From: CAWEYO01 sp963813315
GTDB taxonomy: Bacteria; Pseudomonadota; Alphaproteobacteria; Rhizobiales; Rhizobiaceae
NCBI GenBank assembly: GCA_963813315.1
Contig: CAWEYO010000007.1
Location: forward strand, 1 to 42,955
Direction of reading: 5' to 3'
DNA: 42,955 nucleotides
Numbering within the stretch: the stretch's first letter is position 1; the number at the start of each line of letters is the position of its first letter. Of the stretch, positions 8,209 through 15,441 are shown piece after piece. The translations under genes and the position numbers were made by a program. The notes below the pieces were generated by a model, which worked only from the letters and a program-made list of their open reading frames with translations, made no database searches and was not told where the DNA came from.

Positions 8209-8582
8209 ATGGATCTGAGTTTGACTGCAAAACGAAGTGAGAAGTCCAAAGGGAGTAATACTGAAGCGAAATTTAGGATCACAGAGCTCAGTGTTCCTGA
8301 AGTGCCGAGGCACGGAGTGCGGGAAGAAAAGGTACTGATATCTATGGAAGGCGACAACGAAGCGATAGTTACGAATAGATATAGAGATGACCTTTATAAA
8401 AAAGGTTTAATTGGGACTACTGTCCACCGACAACACAGTACTGGGCACTCATTGAGCTTGAGTATCAAGAGATATTGGATACGTTCGAAACCATCGTAAA
8501 AAATTCAGACAAACCCCAAGAGTTTGTCAATTTATGCTTGGCCATGTTTAAAGAACTGCGTCGTAAAAGGCCGCATAAGTAG
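8209..8582 (+). pseudogene. Unknown protein, first of a two-gene AT-rich unit, frameshift in an A run
   Basis: ATG 8209 follows GAGAGGATGGTTTG. The frame codes EAKFRITELSVPEVPRHGV, VLISMEGDNEAIVTNRYRDD and LYKK; the run of six A at 8398-8403 is one base too short, and the next frame continues RFNWDYCPPTTQYWALIELE, YQEILDTFETIVKNSDKPQE and FVNLCLAMFKELRRKRPHK to a stop at 8580-8582. Corrected length is 124 residues. No family recognised. The DNA is clearly richer in A and T than the flanks, which suggests recent acquisition. The next gene starts 12 bases later with its own ribosome-binding site. Confidence 0.5.
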
Positions 8583-8594
8583 GGGAGCAATTCC

Positions 8595-8973
8595 ATGGGC
8601 GATTTTTCGAACAGCCCTAAGTGGCGGCTGGTGAATGATTTCACAATTCACGAAGACCGTAACCTTCATGATCGCCCGTTTATGATCACATGTGTCCCAA
8701 AGACATTAGATGCTGAGGAATGTTACCGGGTTCGAGATCATTCACTTTATCGAATGGCCTTCCAACTTCGGAAAAGATAGGCCGGAATTTTATGCCGATA
8801 GCAGTTACATCAAATTCTCAGGAGACCTGCACGACAAGATTATCATCTTCAAAATGTCGGAAGGCTCGATCGGTAAGTTTCGCACCTTGACGGATGCAAC
8901 GATCCGACCACTTCCCCGTGGCGGTATCGGTGGGAAGCACAAGGCAACTGTCTTTGATGGTATTGGGCGATGA
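8595..8973 (+). pseudogene. Unknown protein, second of the AT-rich unit, one frameshift
   Basis: ATG 8595 lies behind AGGGGAGCAATTCC. The product begins GDFSNSPKWRLVNDFTIHED, PFMITCVPKTLDAEECYR. Near 8720 one extra base shifts the frame, and the text resumes as VTGFEIIHFIEWPSNFGKDR, PEFYADSSYIKFSGDLHDKI, IIFKMSEGSIGKFRTLTDAT and ends at 8973. Corrected length is 125 residues, soluble, mixed alpha/beta by eye. No known family. It is paired with the preceding gene (12-base gap), so the two may form a toxin-antitoxin or effector-immunity-like unit, but nothing in the sequence proves this. Confidence 0.45.
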
Positions 8974-9336
8974 TCGCACAGGCAGAGTGACATTCATACA
9001 CCGTCGTCAATTACAGTTCCTACGCCTTCCTTGAAAAAGTGATTTGCAAATTTTACGCCTTCCGCCAGATCACCTCCCGGACTGTTGAGGCAGACTGTTT
9101 GGGACTGTCAACTCGTCATTAAATGGTGGGAATAGAAGCTTAGAAAGGTTAACAAACGTCTCAAAATCTCCACTAGAAATCTCACCTGATATTTCTAGAA
9201 TACAATTCGGTGACGTAGATTTCTGTATTGTCGCTGCGGTTGAAATCCCGACGTGGCCTAGCAAACCTGACAAAAATACAACGAAACAGGCATGACAGAT
9301 ATGTTTGCGTAGCCTTCCCAGATAAAGGACGTCCAA
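8966..9336 (-). pseudogene. ClpP-like periplasmic serine-protease-fold protein, broken by two frameshifts
   Basis: On the minus strand a hydrophobic leader (CFVVFLSGLLGHVGISTAA) precedes PNCILEISGEISSGDFETFV. Moving through the three frames in turn, it continues VCLNSPGGDLAEGVKFANHF and then ECHSACAIIA. The pattern G-E-I-x-x-GD, LNSPGGDLAEG and SACA is that of secreted ClpP/crotonase-fold proteins (COG3904-like), where the Ser of SACA is the expected nucleophile. Frame changes lie near 9085 and 9030. Sequence after SACAIIA is not recognisable, so the C-terminal half is lost. Its end runs into the 3' end of the plus-strand gene at 8973, a likely junction of unrelated DNA. Start (TTG 9336) is uncertain. 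Confidence 0.5.
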
Positions 9337-9470
9337 TCAGACTCCAGGTCCCAGCCATAGAAGAAACTCGCTGCTACTGTGTAAACCCAGCATAGTCGGT
9401 TCGGTTTGCCTTTGACAGCAAACTCGTATCGGTCGTCTATGTGGAGTATCGTGAAAGTCGTCGCTGCCAT
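9258..9470 (-). CDS. Small unknown ORF (70 aa)
   Basis: ATG 9470 opens a frame rich in aromatic residues: TILHIDDRYEFAVKGKPNR, LCWVYTVAASFFYGWDLESD, WTSFIWEGYANISVMPVSLY. It overlaps the start region of the ClpP-like pseudogene in another frame. No ribosome-binding site is clear and no family is recognised. It might be a small membrane-associated protein or the tail of a lost gene. Confidence 0.3.
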   Translation of the reverse strand: MAATTFTILHIDDRYEFAVKGKPNRLCWVYTVAASFFYGWDLESDWTSFIWEGYANISVMPVSLYFCQVC

Positions 9471-9899
9471 GCTGTTCAGGCGAGTGCGCGTGTCACAGCT
9501 TCTGCTCGACGACGCCGAGCGGATGCGGCGGTTCGTCCGCACCGAGCTTGCCCTGCCTCTCGTCCATGGCGATGCGATTGCTGGCTCCTGTCCGGGCGAC
9601 GACCGACCCCAGCTTTTGGCATCCCGGGGCTCTGGCCCGATGTGAGGACGGTGTTGAAGAGGGAGATGGCGACGACCGAGCAATGGCTCCAAGCCGTGCG
9701 CATCGGAGCCCTGATCAGCGGGATCGACGCCGGAGCCCACCTTAACCTGATGCGCGACGCCATAGAGCCCTTGCCGCTCCGGCGCGAGGATCACGTCCTG
9801 ACTTCGATCAAGGAAGCCCGGGCGGCGAAGATCGCTTCGCAGAACCCGAGGCCGGAGATGCTGTTCTTCACGGGAGCCCCAACCGGAGTCTGTGATCCG

Positions 9900-10031
9900 T
9901 CACCACTTGTCGCGCGGCGGCTTGATGTATTTCTTCTTGGCAACGAGACTGAGATGCTCGGCGCTGTCGTAGCCGTGGAAATGCACGGTCACATGGTCAT
10001 CTTCATGGACGATGGTGACCTCGCCCCGCAT
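9900..10031 (-). CDS. Very small protein (43 aa) with strong ribosome-binding site
   Basis: ATG 10031 is preceded by an almost perfect Shine-Dalgarno sequence (GAAGGAGGTACC) at proper spacing, which decides the start over upstream ATGs at 10074 and 10130. The product reads RGEVTIVHEDDHVTVHFHGY then SAEHLSLVAKKKYIKPPRDK, a compact beta-rich small protein with a basic tail. No family recognised. It lies between the decayed element and tRNA-Glu. The stretch 9471-9899 upstream holds open frames on both strands but nothing I can name. Confidence 0.55.
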   Translation of the reverse strand: MRGEVTIVHEDDHVTVHFHGYDSAEHLSLVAKKKYIKPPRDKW

Positions 10032-10153
10032 GGCGACGGTACCTCCTTCGGAAAGCTGGTTTTTCGGGGCCATTTCAAAACCGAGAGTTCGACTATGGTT
10101 TGGTTGGAAACCGGGAAAATCAGGAAACAAGCAGGCTAAGCGCTTGATTTTAT

Positions 10154-10229
10154 TGGCACGCCCAACGGGACTCGAACCCGTGTTACCGCCGTGAAAGGGC
10201 GGCGTCCTGGACCGCTAGACGATGGGCGC
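10154..10229 (-). tRNA. tRNA-Glu (anticodon UUC)
   Basis: On the minus strand a 76-base cloverleaf runs from acceptor GCGCCCA at 10229 to TGGGCGT-G-CCA at 10154. The anticodon arm is CCGCC-CTTTCAC-GGCGG with anticodon TTC, and the T arm is ACGGG-TTCGAGT-CCCGT. The D arm contains CTAGCGGTCCAGGAC as in other alphaproteobacterial tRNA-Glu. The CCA end is encoded. It marks the right border of the decayed element; tRNA genes are common integration targets, but no attachment repeat of its 3' end was found at the left side. Confidence 0.95.
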
Positions 10230-10241
10230 GCGACGAGGCGG

Positions 10242-10270
10242 GTTATAGTCAGGTTGCGTGCGCTGGGCAA
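10242..10270 (-). promoter_or_regulatory. Promoter of tRNA-Glu
   Basis: On the minus strand TTGCCC (10270-10265) and TATAAC (10247-10242) are spaced by exactly 17 bases, and the tRNA 5' end follows 12 bases after the -10 box. This is the expected layout for a strong sigma-70 promoter of a stable RNA. Confidence 0.6.
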
Positions 10271-10638
10271 CCCGTCCAAAGGCAGTTCGGTCAACTTTTT
10301 TCAGGCAGACATCGGCCGCAGTCAGGTCTAAGCTTTCCACTAGAAACCATTGTTACAAAAGGGAATTGTCAAGAGCCGCTATGCTCGCGGCAATTTGCTG
10401 TGTCGCAAACCATTATGGTTGCAACTCTTGGTCCATGGTCTTACTGCTTCGATGGTGGCAGCCATGGGTGTGTTGATATTCAGGTGATGCCGGTCTGCAA
10501 ATGGCGGCCTTCTGCGCTTCCGGTACTCATGCACCCAAGCGTACGCTCTTGTGCCGGTTCTCGAATGCCACCACTTTCGGCTCGGCCTGACCTGAATCTC
10601 AACGAACCCATGTCCACGATCACGAGCAGCCTCTCCAG
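10271..10638. other. Intergenic stretch without supportable gene
   Basis: About 370 bases between the tRNA promoter and the 3' end of the enoyl-CoA hydratase gene. A plus frame runs through it, but it continues as an antisense shadow of the hydratase gene and has no ribosome-binding site. I see no hairpin with a T run here. Confidence 0.4.
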
Positions 10639-11445
10639 TCAGATATCGTGGAAATCGCCGGACCGTCCCTTACCCGAAGCGAAGCGGGCGGCCCCCTCTG
10701 CGCCTTCGGAGAGAAAAGTCTCGGCGCTTTCCCATTCGCTGATGAGGGAATCCGGCAAGTTGAGCGACCATTGCCGGATCGCCGAGATGCGGTCAGCGCG
10801 CAGGCACGCCTGCGGGAAGCGAGCGAGGCCGCGCGCCAGTTCAAGCGCCGTTTCAAGCGAAGCTCCATCGGCGCAGACCCTGGTGGCGAGGCCGATAGCG
10901 AGGCATTCGTCGGCCTTCACCTTGCGGCCGGTGAGGATCAGGTCCATGGCGCGGCCGTGGCCGACGATGCGCGGCAGCCGCACGGTACCGCCGTCGATCA
11001 GTGGCACGCCCCAGCGGCGGCAATACACGCCCATATAGGACGATTTCTCCATGACGCGGAGATCGCACCACAGCGCCAGTTCCATGCCGCCGGCCACCGC
11101 TGGGCCGGAGATCGCCGCGACGACGGGCTTGGACAGCAGCAGCCGGGTCGGTCCCATGGGGCCTTTGCGCGGATATTTCACGGGATCGTCGAAGCTTCCG
11201 TCGAGATCGTGCTCAGCGAACCATTTTTCGCCAATGCCGCCGGCTGCCCATTTCAGATCGAAGCCGGCGCTGAACGCACCCGGAACTCCGGTCAGCACGG
11301 CAACCTTCTGCGTCTGGTCGCGGTCAAATGCGATGAAAGCCTCGAAGAGAGCCAGCGCCATCTCGGGGTTGACCGCGTTTCGCGCCTCCGCCCGATCGAT
11401 GGTGACGACCGTAATTTCTTTGTCCTTCTCCATCCGGATCGTCAT
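10639..11445 (-). CDS. Enoyl-CoA hydratase/isomerase (crotonase) family protein
   Basis: 268 residues. The crotonase fold is shown by the two oxyanion-hole segments, PGAFSAGFDLKWAAGG (about residues 55-70) and SGPAVAGGMELALWCDLRVM (about 113-132), then YMGVYCRRWGVPLIDGGTVR, LPRIVGHGRAMDLILTGR and KADECLAIGLATRV. It should bind an acyl-CoA and hydrate or isomerise it; the substrate cannot be told. The ATG at 11445 overlaps the stop of the preceding ABC-F gene as ATGA, so both are translated from one mRNA. There is no visible functional tie between the two, which suggests operon convenience. Confidence 0.85.
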   Translation of the reverse strand: MTIRMEKDKEITVVTIDRAEARNAVNPEMALALFEAFIAFDRDQTQKVAVLTGVPGAFSAGFDLKWAAGGIGEKWFAEHDLDGSFDDPVKYPRKGPMGPTRLLLSKPVVAAISGPAVAGGMELALWCDLRVMEKSSYMGVYCRRWGVPLIDGGTVRLPRIVGHGRAMDLILTGRKVKADECLAIGLATRVCADGASLETALELARGLARFPQACLRADRISAIRQWSLNLPDSLISEWESAETFLSEGAEGAARFASGKGRSGDFHDI

Positions 11446-13319
11446 TCGGCAACTCCTTCCTCATACTCGGCAGAGAGGGTCAGCCATTTCTCTTCGTGAC
11501 CGGCAAGCGCATTGGAAAGCTCCGAACGCTCCTTGGCAAGCCGTGTCGCCGTCGACGCGTCCTTTTCGTAGATCGCGGGATTGGCGAGCTCGTCCTCGAT
11601 ACCGTCGATCCGCTTGCGAATGCGGTCCATCAGCGCCTCGGTCGCCCTGATCTCCTTGGCGACGGGCTCGAATGCTGCGCGGCGCTGGGCAGCCTCGCGC
11701 CGGCGGTCGGCCTTCGAGGCTTTTTCGGCCTCCCGCCGCTGGCGGCGATCGCCGGCGTCCCCGGTAATCTCGCGGCGATAGTCGGCAAGATCGCCGTCGT
11801 AAGACCGTACGGAGCCATCCTTGACCAGCCACAGCCGATCCGCGGTGGCCTCTATCAGGTGCGGGTCGTGCGATATGAGGATCACCGCGCCGGAATAGTC
11901 GTTGAGGGCGTGGACCAGTGCTTCTCGCGAATCAATATCGAGATGGTTGGTCGGCTCGTCGAGAATCAGGAGGTTTGGGCCCTCGAATGCCGCGAGCCCC
12001 ATCAGCAGGCGCGCCTTCTCGCCTCCGGACAGGTCTTTCGCGGCCGTATTCATCTTCTCGGTTGTCAGTCCCATCTGGGCGACGCGCGAGCGCACCTTTG
12101 CTTCGGGAGCGCCGTTCATCCGAGGGCGGATGTGTTCGACCGCGTTCTCCTCGGGGCGCAGGTCATCAAGCTGGTGCTGTGCGAAGATTGCGACCTTCAG
12201 GCCGGGCGCCACAGTCATCGTGCCCCTCTCGGGTTTCAGTCGTCCCGCCAGCAGCTTGGCGAAAGTGGACTTGCCGTTGCCATTGGCGCCGAGCAATGCG
12301 ATGCGGTCGTCCTCGTCGATGCGCAGCATCAGTTGCTTCAGCACCGGTTCGCCGGGTTGGTAGCCGACCGCACCGCCATTGATCGCGATAATCGGGGAGG
12401 CGACCGTCTTGACTGGTTCCGGAAAGTGGAAGGGCTTCACGGTATCGTTCATCATGGCGGCGATGGGCTTCATCTTTTCCAGCGCCTTCAGCCGAGACTG
12501 CGCCTGCCGCGCTTTCGACGCCTTGTAGCGGAAGCGCTCCACGAAGGATTCCATATGCCTGCGGGCAGCTTCCTGCTTGACGCGGCTCTTTTCCTGCAAT
12601 GTCTGCTGCTCCGCGCGCTGGCGCTCGAACTGGTCGTAGCCGCCACGCCAGAATGTCAGCTTCTGCTGGTCGAGATGGACGATTGAATTGACGGCGCGGT
12701 TCAGGAGGTCGCGGTCGTGCGAGATCAGCAGCACTGTGTGCGGATAGCGCGCTACGTAGTTTTCAAGCCAGAGCGTGCCTTCGAGGTCCAGATAGTTGGT
12801 CGGCTCGTCGAGGAGCAGCAAATCGGGCTCCGCAAAGAGGACGGAAGCAAGCGCGACGCGCATGCGCCAGCCGCCAGAAAATGAGGAAGCCGGACGCTTC
12901 TGGGCGTCGGAATCGAAGCCCAGGCCGGCAAGGATGGTGGCTGCACGCGCCTCAGCCGAATGCGCATCGATATCGGCAAGGCGCAGGTGAATTTCGGCGA
13001 TGCGATGGGGATCAGTGGCGGTCCGTTCCTCCACGAGCAGCGCTGCGCGCTCGGTGTCGGCCTTGAGCACGATTTCGATCAACGGCTCCTCGGTGCCCGG
13101 CGCTTCCTGCGCGACCTGGCCGATGCGGGTGTTCTTCGGCATCGAGATCGAGCCAGTCTCGGCGGACAGCTCGCCCGAGATTGCATGGAAGAGCGTGGTC
13201 TTGCCTGTTCCGTTGCGGCCGACCAGCCCCGCCTTCGAACCCGATGGAAGCGTCAGCGAGCAGTGGTCAAGCAGCAGCCGTCCGGCGATGCGTAGAGAGA
13301 GATCATTGATGATAAGCAT
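11442..13319 (-). CDS. ABC-F family ATP-binding protein (Uup/YheS type)
   Basis: 625 residues from ATG 13319. There are two ABC ATPase cassettes and no membrane domain, as in ABC-F proteins that act on ribosomes. Cassette 1: Walker A GRNGTGKT (residues 34-41), signature FSGGWRMRVALA, Walker B LLLLDEPTNYLD and H-loop LLISHDRDLL. Cassette 2: Walker A GANGNGKS, signature LSGGEKARLLMG and Walker B LLILDEPTNHLD. The linker is charged and helical (RQRAEQQTLQEKSRVKQEAA). The C-terminal tail (RRQRREAEKASKADRRREAA) forms a predicted coiled coil, as in YheS/Uup. The open frame extends further upstream, but that part is antisense to vapBC and is not coding. The first gene of a two-gene operon. Confidence 0.9.
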   Translation of the reverse strand: MLIINDLSLRIAGRLLLDHCSLTLPSGSKAGLVGRNGTGKTTLFHAISGELSAETGSISMPKNTRIGQVAQEAPGTEEPLIEIVLKADTERAALLVEERTATDPHRIAEIHLRLADIDAHSAEARAATILAGLGFDSDAQKRPASSFSGGWRMRVALASVLFAEPDLLLLDEPTNYLDLEGTLWLENYVARYPHTVLLISHDRDLLNRAVNSIVHLDQQKLTFWRGGYDQFERQRAEQQTLQEKSRVKQEAARRHMESFVERFRYKASKARQAQSRLKALEKMKPIAAMMNDTVKPFHFPEPVKTVASPIIAINGGAVGYQPGEPVLKQLMLRIDEDDRIALLGANGNGKSTFAKLLAGRLKPERGTMTVAPGLKVAIFAQHQLDDLRPEENAVEHIRPRMNGAPEAKVRSRVAQMGLTTEKMNTAAKDLSGGEKARLLMGLAAFEGPNLLILDEPTNHLDIDSREALVHALNDYSGAVILISHDPHLIEATADRLWLVKDGSVRSYDGDLADYRREITGDAGDRRQRREAEKASKADRRREAAQRRAAFEPVAKEIRATEALMDRIRKRIDGIEDELANPAIYEKDASTATRLAKERSELSNALAGHEEKWLTLSAEYEEGVAE

Positions 13320-13382
13320 GGCGAAGGCGTTTTGGCGGAGGCGGGGTCCAAGTGCAAGAGGATGTTGTAAATGTGCTGGTTT

Positions 13383-13412
13383 ATGTGTACATAGACTGCC
13401 AATCGTACACAT
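13383..13412. promoter_or_regulatory. Inverted repeat, probable VapBC autoregulation operator
   Basis: ATGTGTAC (13383-13390) and GTACACAT (13405-13412) form a perfect 8-base inverted repeat with a 14-base spacer, 10 bases before the antitoxin ATG. VapBC complexes are known to bind such palindromes in their own promoters. The site also lies in the divergent gap to the ABC-F gene (start 13319). Confidence 0.55.
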
Positions 13413-13422
13413 CGGGGCCAAG

Positions 13423-13620
13423 ATGCGCACCAATATCAATATCAATGACGAGCTCATTGCGGAGGCGATGGCCCTGACTGGCGCCAAAACCAAAAAGCAG
13501 GCGGTGGAAGAGGCGTTGAAGGAAGTGGTGCAACGTCGCAAAACTGCGAACGCGATCCTTGCCCTGCGCGGAAAAGTAGACTGGGTCGGTGACCTGGACG
13601 TCATGCGCCGTGACAAATGA
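13423..13620 (+). CDS. vapB: Type II antitoxin, VapB family
   Basis: 65 residues, RTNININDELIAEAMALTGA, KTKKQAVEEALKEVVQRR. This is the ribbon-helix-helix-type DNA-binding N-terminus of the VapB family (pattern RTN-x-x-x-x-DELIAEA then K-V-EEALRELV), followed by a flexible C-terminal part that should wrap the toxin (ILALRGKVDWVGDLDVMRRD). It neutralises the PIN toxin coded 15 bases downstream, and the complex likely binds the palindrome just upstream of this gene. Confidence 0.85.
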   Translation: MRTNININDELIAEAMALTGAKTKKQAVEEALKEVVQRRKTANAILALRGKVDWVGDLDVMRRDK

Positions 13621-13635
13621 TCCGCGTGGATATCA

Positions 13636-14028
13636 ATGATCCTCGTGGATACTTCAGTATGGATCGAATTTTTTCGTGGAGTTGACGCGAGGGAGGTGGC
13701 GCTTCTCATAGCCGGCATACGCGAGGGCACGGTTCTTATGGGCGACCTTATCCTTGTTGAGATTCTGCAAGGACTGAGGACGCAGACGCAAGAGCATCGG
13801 GTGGCGGTCGCTCTTGCCGACCTGAAATGCGTAACGATGTGCGGCCCGGATATCGCGCCAGTTGCCGCTGCCAACTTTCGTGCACTTCGCCGAGCCGGAG
13901 TGACCATTCGCGGAACGATCGATGTGATCATCGCCACTTGGTGCGTCGAAAATGGAGTGCCGCTGCTGCACCGCGACCGGGATTTCACAGCGATGGAAAA
14001 GGCACTAGGTCTGCAAGCCTGGCGGTAA
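13636..14028 (+). CDS. vapC: Type II toxin, VapC PIN-domain ribonuclease
   Basis: 130 residues, a full-length PIN domain. The acidic metal-binding residues are present: D5 in LVDTSVWIEFF, E42 in GDLILVEILQGLR, D96 in GTIDVIIATW, and D114/D116 in LLHRDRDF. The last segment (HRDRDFTAMEKALGLQAW) is the usual C-terminus. VapC toxins cleave tRNA or rRNA when not bound by VapB. All catalytic residues are intact and both genes are unbroken, so the pair is likely functional. It lies between core genes as a small insertion. Confidence 0.9.
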   Translation: MILVDTSVWIEFFRGVDAREVALLIAGIREGTVLMGDLILVEILQGLRTQTQEHRVAVALADLKCVTMCGPDIAPVAAANFRALRRAGVTIRGTIDVIIATWCVENGVPLLHRDRDFTAMEKALGLQAWR

Positions 14029-14043
14029 ACCGTCCACCATAGC

Positions 14044-14556
14044 CTACGCGAATTCGCGTCCTTCCTCCGTTCGCTGGAACGCGATGAGATCGAGCTGCAC
14101 CGACGGCCTGCCGAGCGAGGTCAGGATCATGTGCGCCTGGCCGCGATGATGGGTCTGATGGTTGAAGAAGTGGTCGAGCGCGGGCGCCAGCCGCTGCGAG
14201 ATCGTGCGCATATCGGTGACTGTCATATAGGTGAACCGGCCTTCGAGCGCTTTCTCGCTGAGCGAGCCTATCCATTTGACGATGCGGCTGTCTTCGGTCT
14301 CGCGGGTGGCGCGCAGTTTGGCGAAATCGGCATGAACGATCGCGTCGAGGGCAGCCGGTGCTTCACCTTCGCCCGTGAAGCGTTTCATCCAGATGCGGTC
14401 GCCGGCGACGATATGGTTCAGCGTTCCCATCATCGATTTGAAGAACGCGCCGGTGTTGCGACGATATTCTTCGTCCGACAGAAGCGCTGCCGCGTCGTAG
14501 GTGCGGCCGTTGGCCCACTGATTGTAAGCCGCGAACATCATGAAATGCTTTTTCAT
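14044..14556 (-). CDS. DinB family protein
   Basis: 170 residues. The four-helix DinB/YfiT-like fold is shown by FAAYNQWANGRTYDAAALLS at the N-terminus, MMGTLNHIVAGDRIWMKRF (first metal-binding His, about residue 47) and ALDHFFNHQTHHRGQAHMIL (the H-x3-H pair, about residues 130-140). Members are metal-dependent enzymes such as thiol-dependent transferases or are of unknown role; the substrate here is unknown. It converges with vapC (15 bases apart) and is divergent from ndk. Confidence 0.85.
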   Translation of the reverse strand: MKKHFMMFAAYNQWANGRTYDAAALLSDEEYRRNTGAFFKSMMGTLNHIVAGDRIWMKRFTGEGEAPAALDAIVHADFAKLRATRETEDSRIVKWIGSLSEKALEGRFTYMTVTDMRTISQRLAPALDHFFNHQTHHRGQAHMILTSLGRPSVQLDLIAFQRTEEGREFA

Positions 14557-14757
14557 AAACTTACCTTGGTCTGGCGAAAGGTGTTCTCAGCGCAGCCAGA
14601 CGTGCCGCCGAGGAGATGTCAATGACCATCCTGCTCTATATTGTTGCCGGCGTTGAGTTCCCGCATGGCAATTGTGCCCGAACCGGGTTCCGTTCCGCCC
14701 GATTTTGCTCTAAGGAGCGCGCCATCTTCCCAAAAGCAAGATTCCCAGAGGAAAAAG

Positions 14758-15180
14758 ATGGCGATTGAACGTACCTTTTCGATGATCAAGCCCGACGCAA
14801 CCAGGCGCAGTCTGACCGGTGCAATTACAAAGATGCTCGAGGACGCCGGACTGCGCGTCATCGCATCGCGCCGCGTGTGGATGAGCCGCCGCGAGGCGGA
14901 AGGCTTCTACGCCGTGCACAAGGATCGCCCGTTCTTCGGCGAACTGGTCGAATCCATGTCGTCCGGTCCGACGGTGATCCAGGTTCTCGAAGGCGAGGAC
15001 GCTATTGCCAGGAACCGCGAAGTGATGGGCGCCACCAATCCCGCGAACGCGGCTGAAGGCACCATCCGCAAGGTACACGCACTGTCGATCGGAGAAAACT
15101 CGGTGCACGGCTCGGATGCGCCGGAGACGGCAGCCGAGGAAATCCGCTACTGGTTCTCCGACACCGAAATCGTCGGCTGA
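14758..15180 (+). CDS. ndk: Nucleoside diphosphate kinase
   Basis: 140 residues, the normal family length. It transfers the gamma-phosphate of ATP to nucleoside diphosphates by a phospho-histidine intermediate. The start IERTFSMIKPDATRRSLTG is canonical, R86 and N95 lie in DAIARNREVMGATNPANA, and the catalytic H117 lies in NSVHGSD. The ATG at 14758 follows AGAGGAAAA. The frame is also open upstream, but the family start is at this ATG. Monocistronic: rhizobial repeats and a strong terminator follow. Confidence 0.97.
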   Translation: MAIERTFSMIKPDATRRSLTGAITKMLEDAGLRVIASRRVWMSRREAEGFYAVHKDRPFFGELVESMSSGPTVIQVLEGEDAIARNREVMGATNPANAAEGTIRKVHALSIGENSVHGSDAPETAAEEIRYWFSDTEIVG

Positions 15181-15190
15181 TCCGGATTGC

Positions 15191-15352
15191 TAGAGCATGA
15201 TCCCGAAAAGTGCGTAGCGGTTTTCGGAAAAAATCATGCGGGAAATCAGAGAGCATGATCCCGAAAAGTGCGTAGCAGTTTTCGGAAAAAATCATGCGAA
15301 AATCAAAGAGTTAGAGCGCGGTGATGCCTCCGGAAGAAATCATCGCGCTCTA
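15191..15352. repeat. Rhizobial intergenic palindromic repeats, two tandem copies plus a hairpin
   Basis: Two copies of a 48-50-base unit (core GAGCATGATCCCGAAAAGTG, ending TTTTCGGAAAAAATCATGCG) lie at about 15191-15240 and 15250-15298. Each is itself a palindrome: GCATGAT pairs with ATCATGC and CCGAAAA with TTTTCGG. They differ at one central base (AGCGG versus AGCAG). A third palindrome, TAGAGCGCG (15312-15320) with CGCGCTCTA (15344-15352), follows. Such elements are spread through Mesorhizobium and relatives, and here they sit in the 3' region of ndk. Confidence 0.75.
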
Positions 15353-15386
15353 GCCACGGCTCGCAATTCTTGTCTGGTTTGAAAGG

Positions 15387-15409
15387 CCGGAGCTTCGCTC
15401 CGGTTTTTT
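15387..15409 (+). terminator. Rho-independent terminator
   Basis: CCGGAGC-TTC-GCTCCGG forms a stable stem, followed by six T. It ends plus-strand transcription from ndk and protects the converging META-domain gene, whose stop lies at 15442. Confidence 0.85.
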
Positions 15410-15441
15410 CATTCCTGTGGCGGCTCTTGCTGTTTGCGGCG

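Noticed and set aside
9406..9890. Plus-strand frames reading LLLDDAERMRRFVRTELALP and later EQWLQAVRIGALISGIDAGA
   Set aside because: They would need a frameshift to join, match nothing I know and lack a ribosome-binding site; a minus-strand small ORF competes for part of the region.
10400..11038. Plus-strand frame of 212 residues across the intergenic region and the hydratase gene
   Set aside because: Most of it is antisense to the enoyl-CoA hydratase; composition typical of a shadow frame.
11496..12686. A 396-residue plus-strand open frame
   Set aside because: Antisense shadow of the ABC-F gene, with no motif and no ribosome-binding site.
11442..13988. An 848-residue open frame extending the ABC-F gene upstream
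   Set aside because: The extra part is antisense to vapB and vapC, which have clear family motifs; ABC-F proteins start with the first ATPase cassette, here at ATG 13319.
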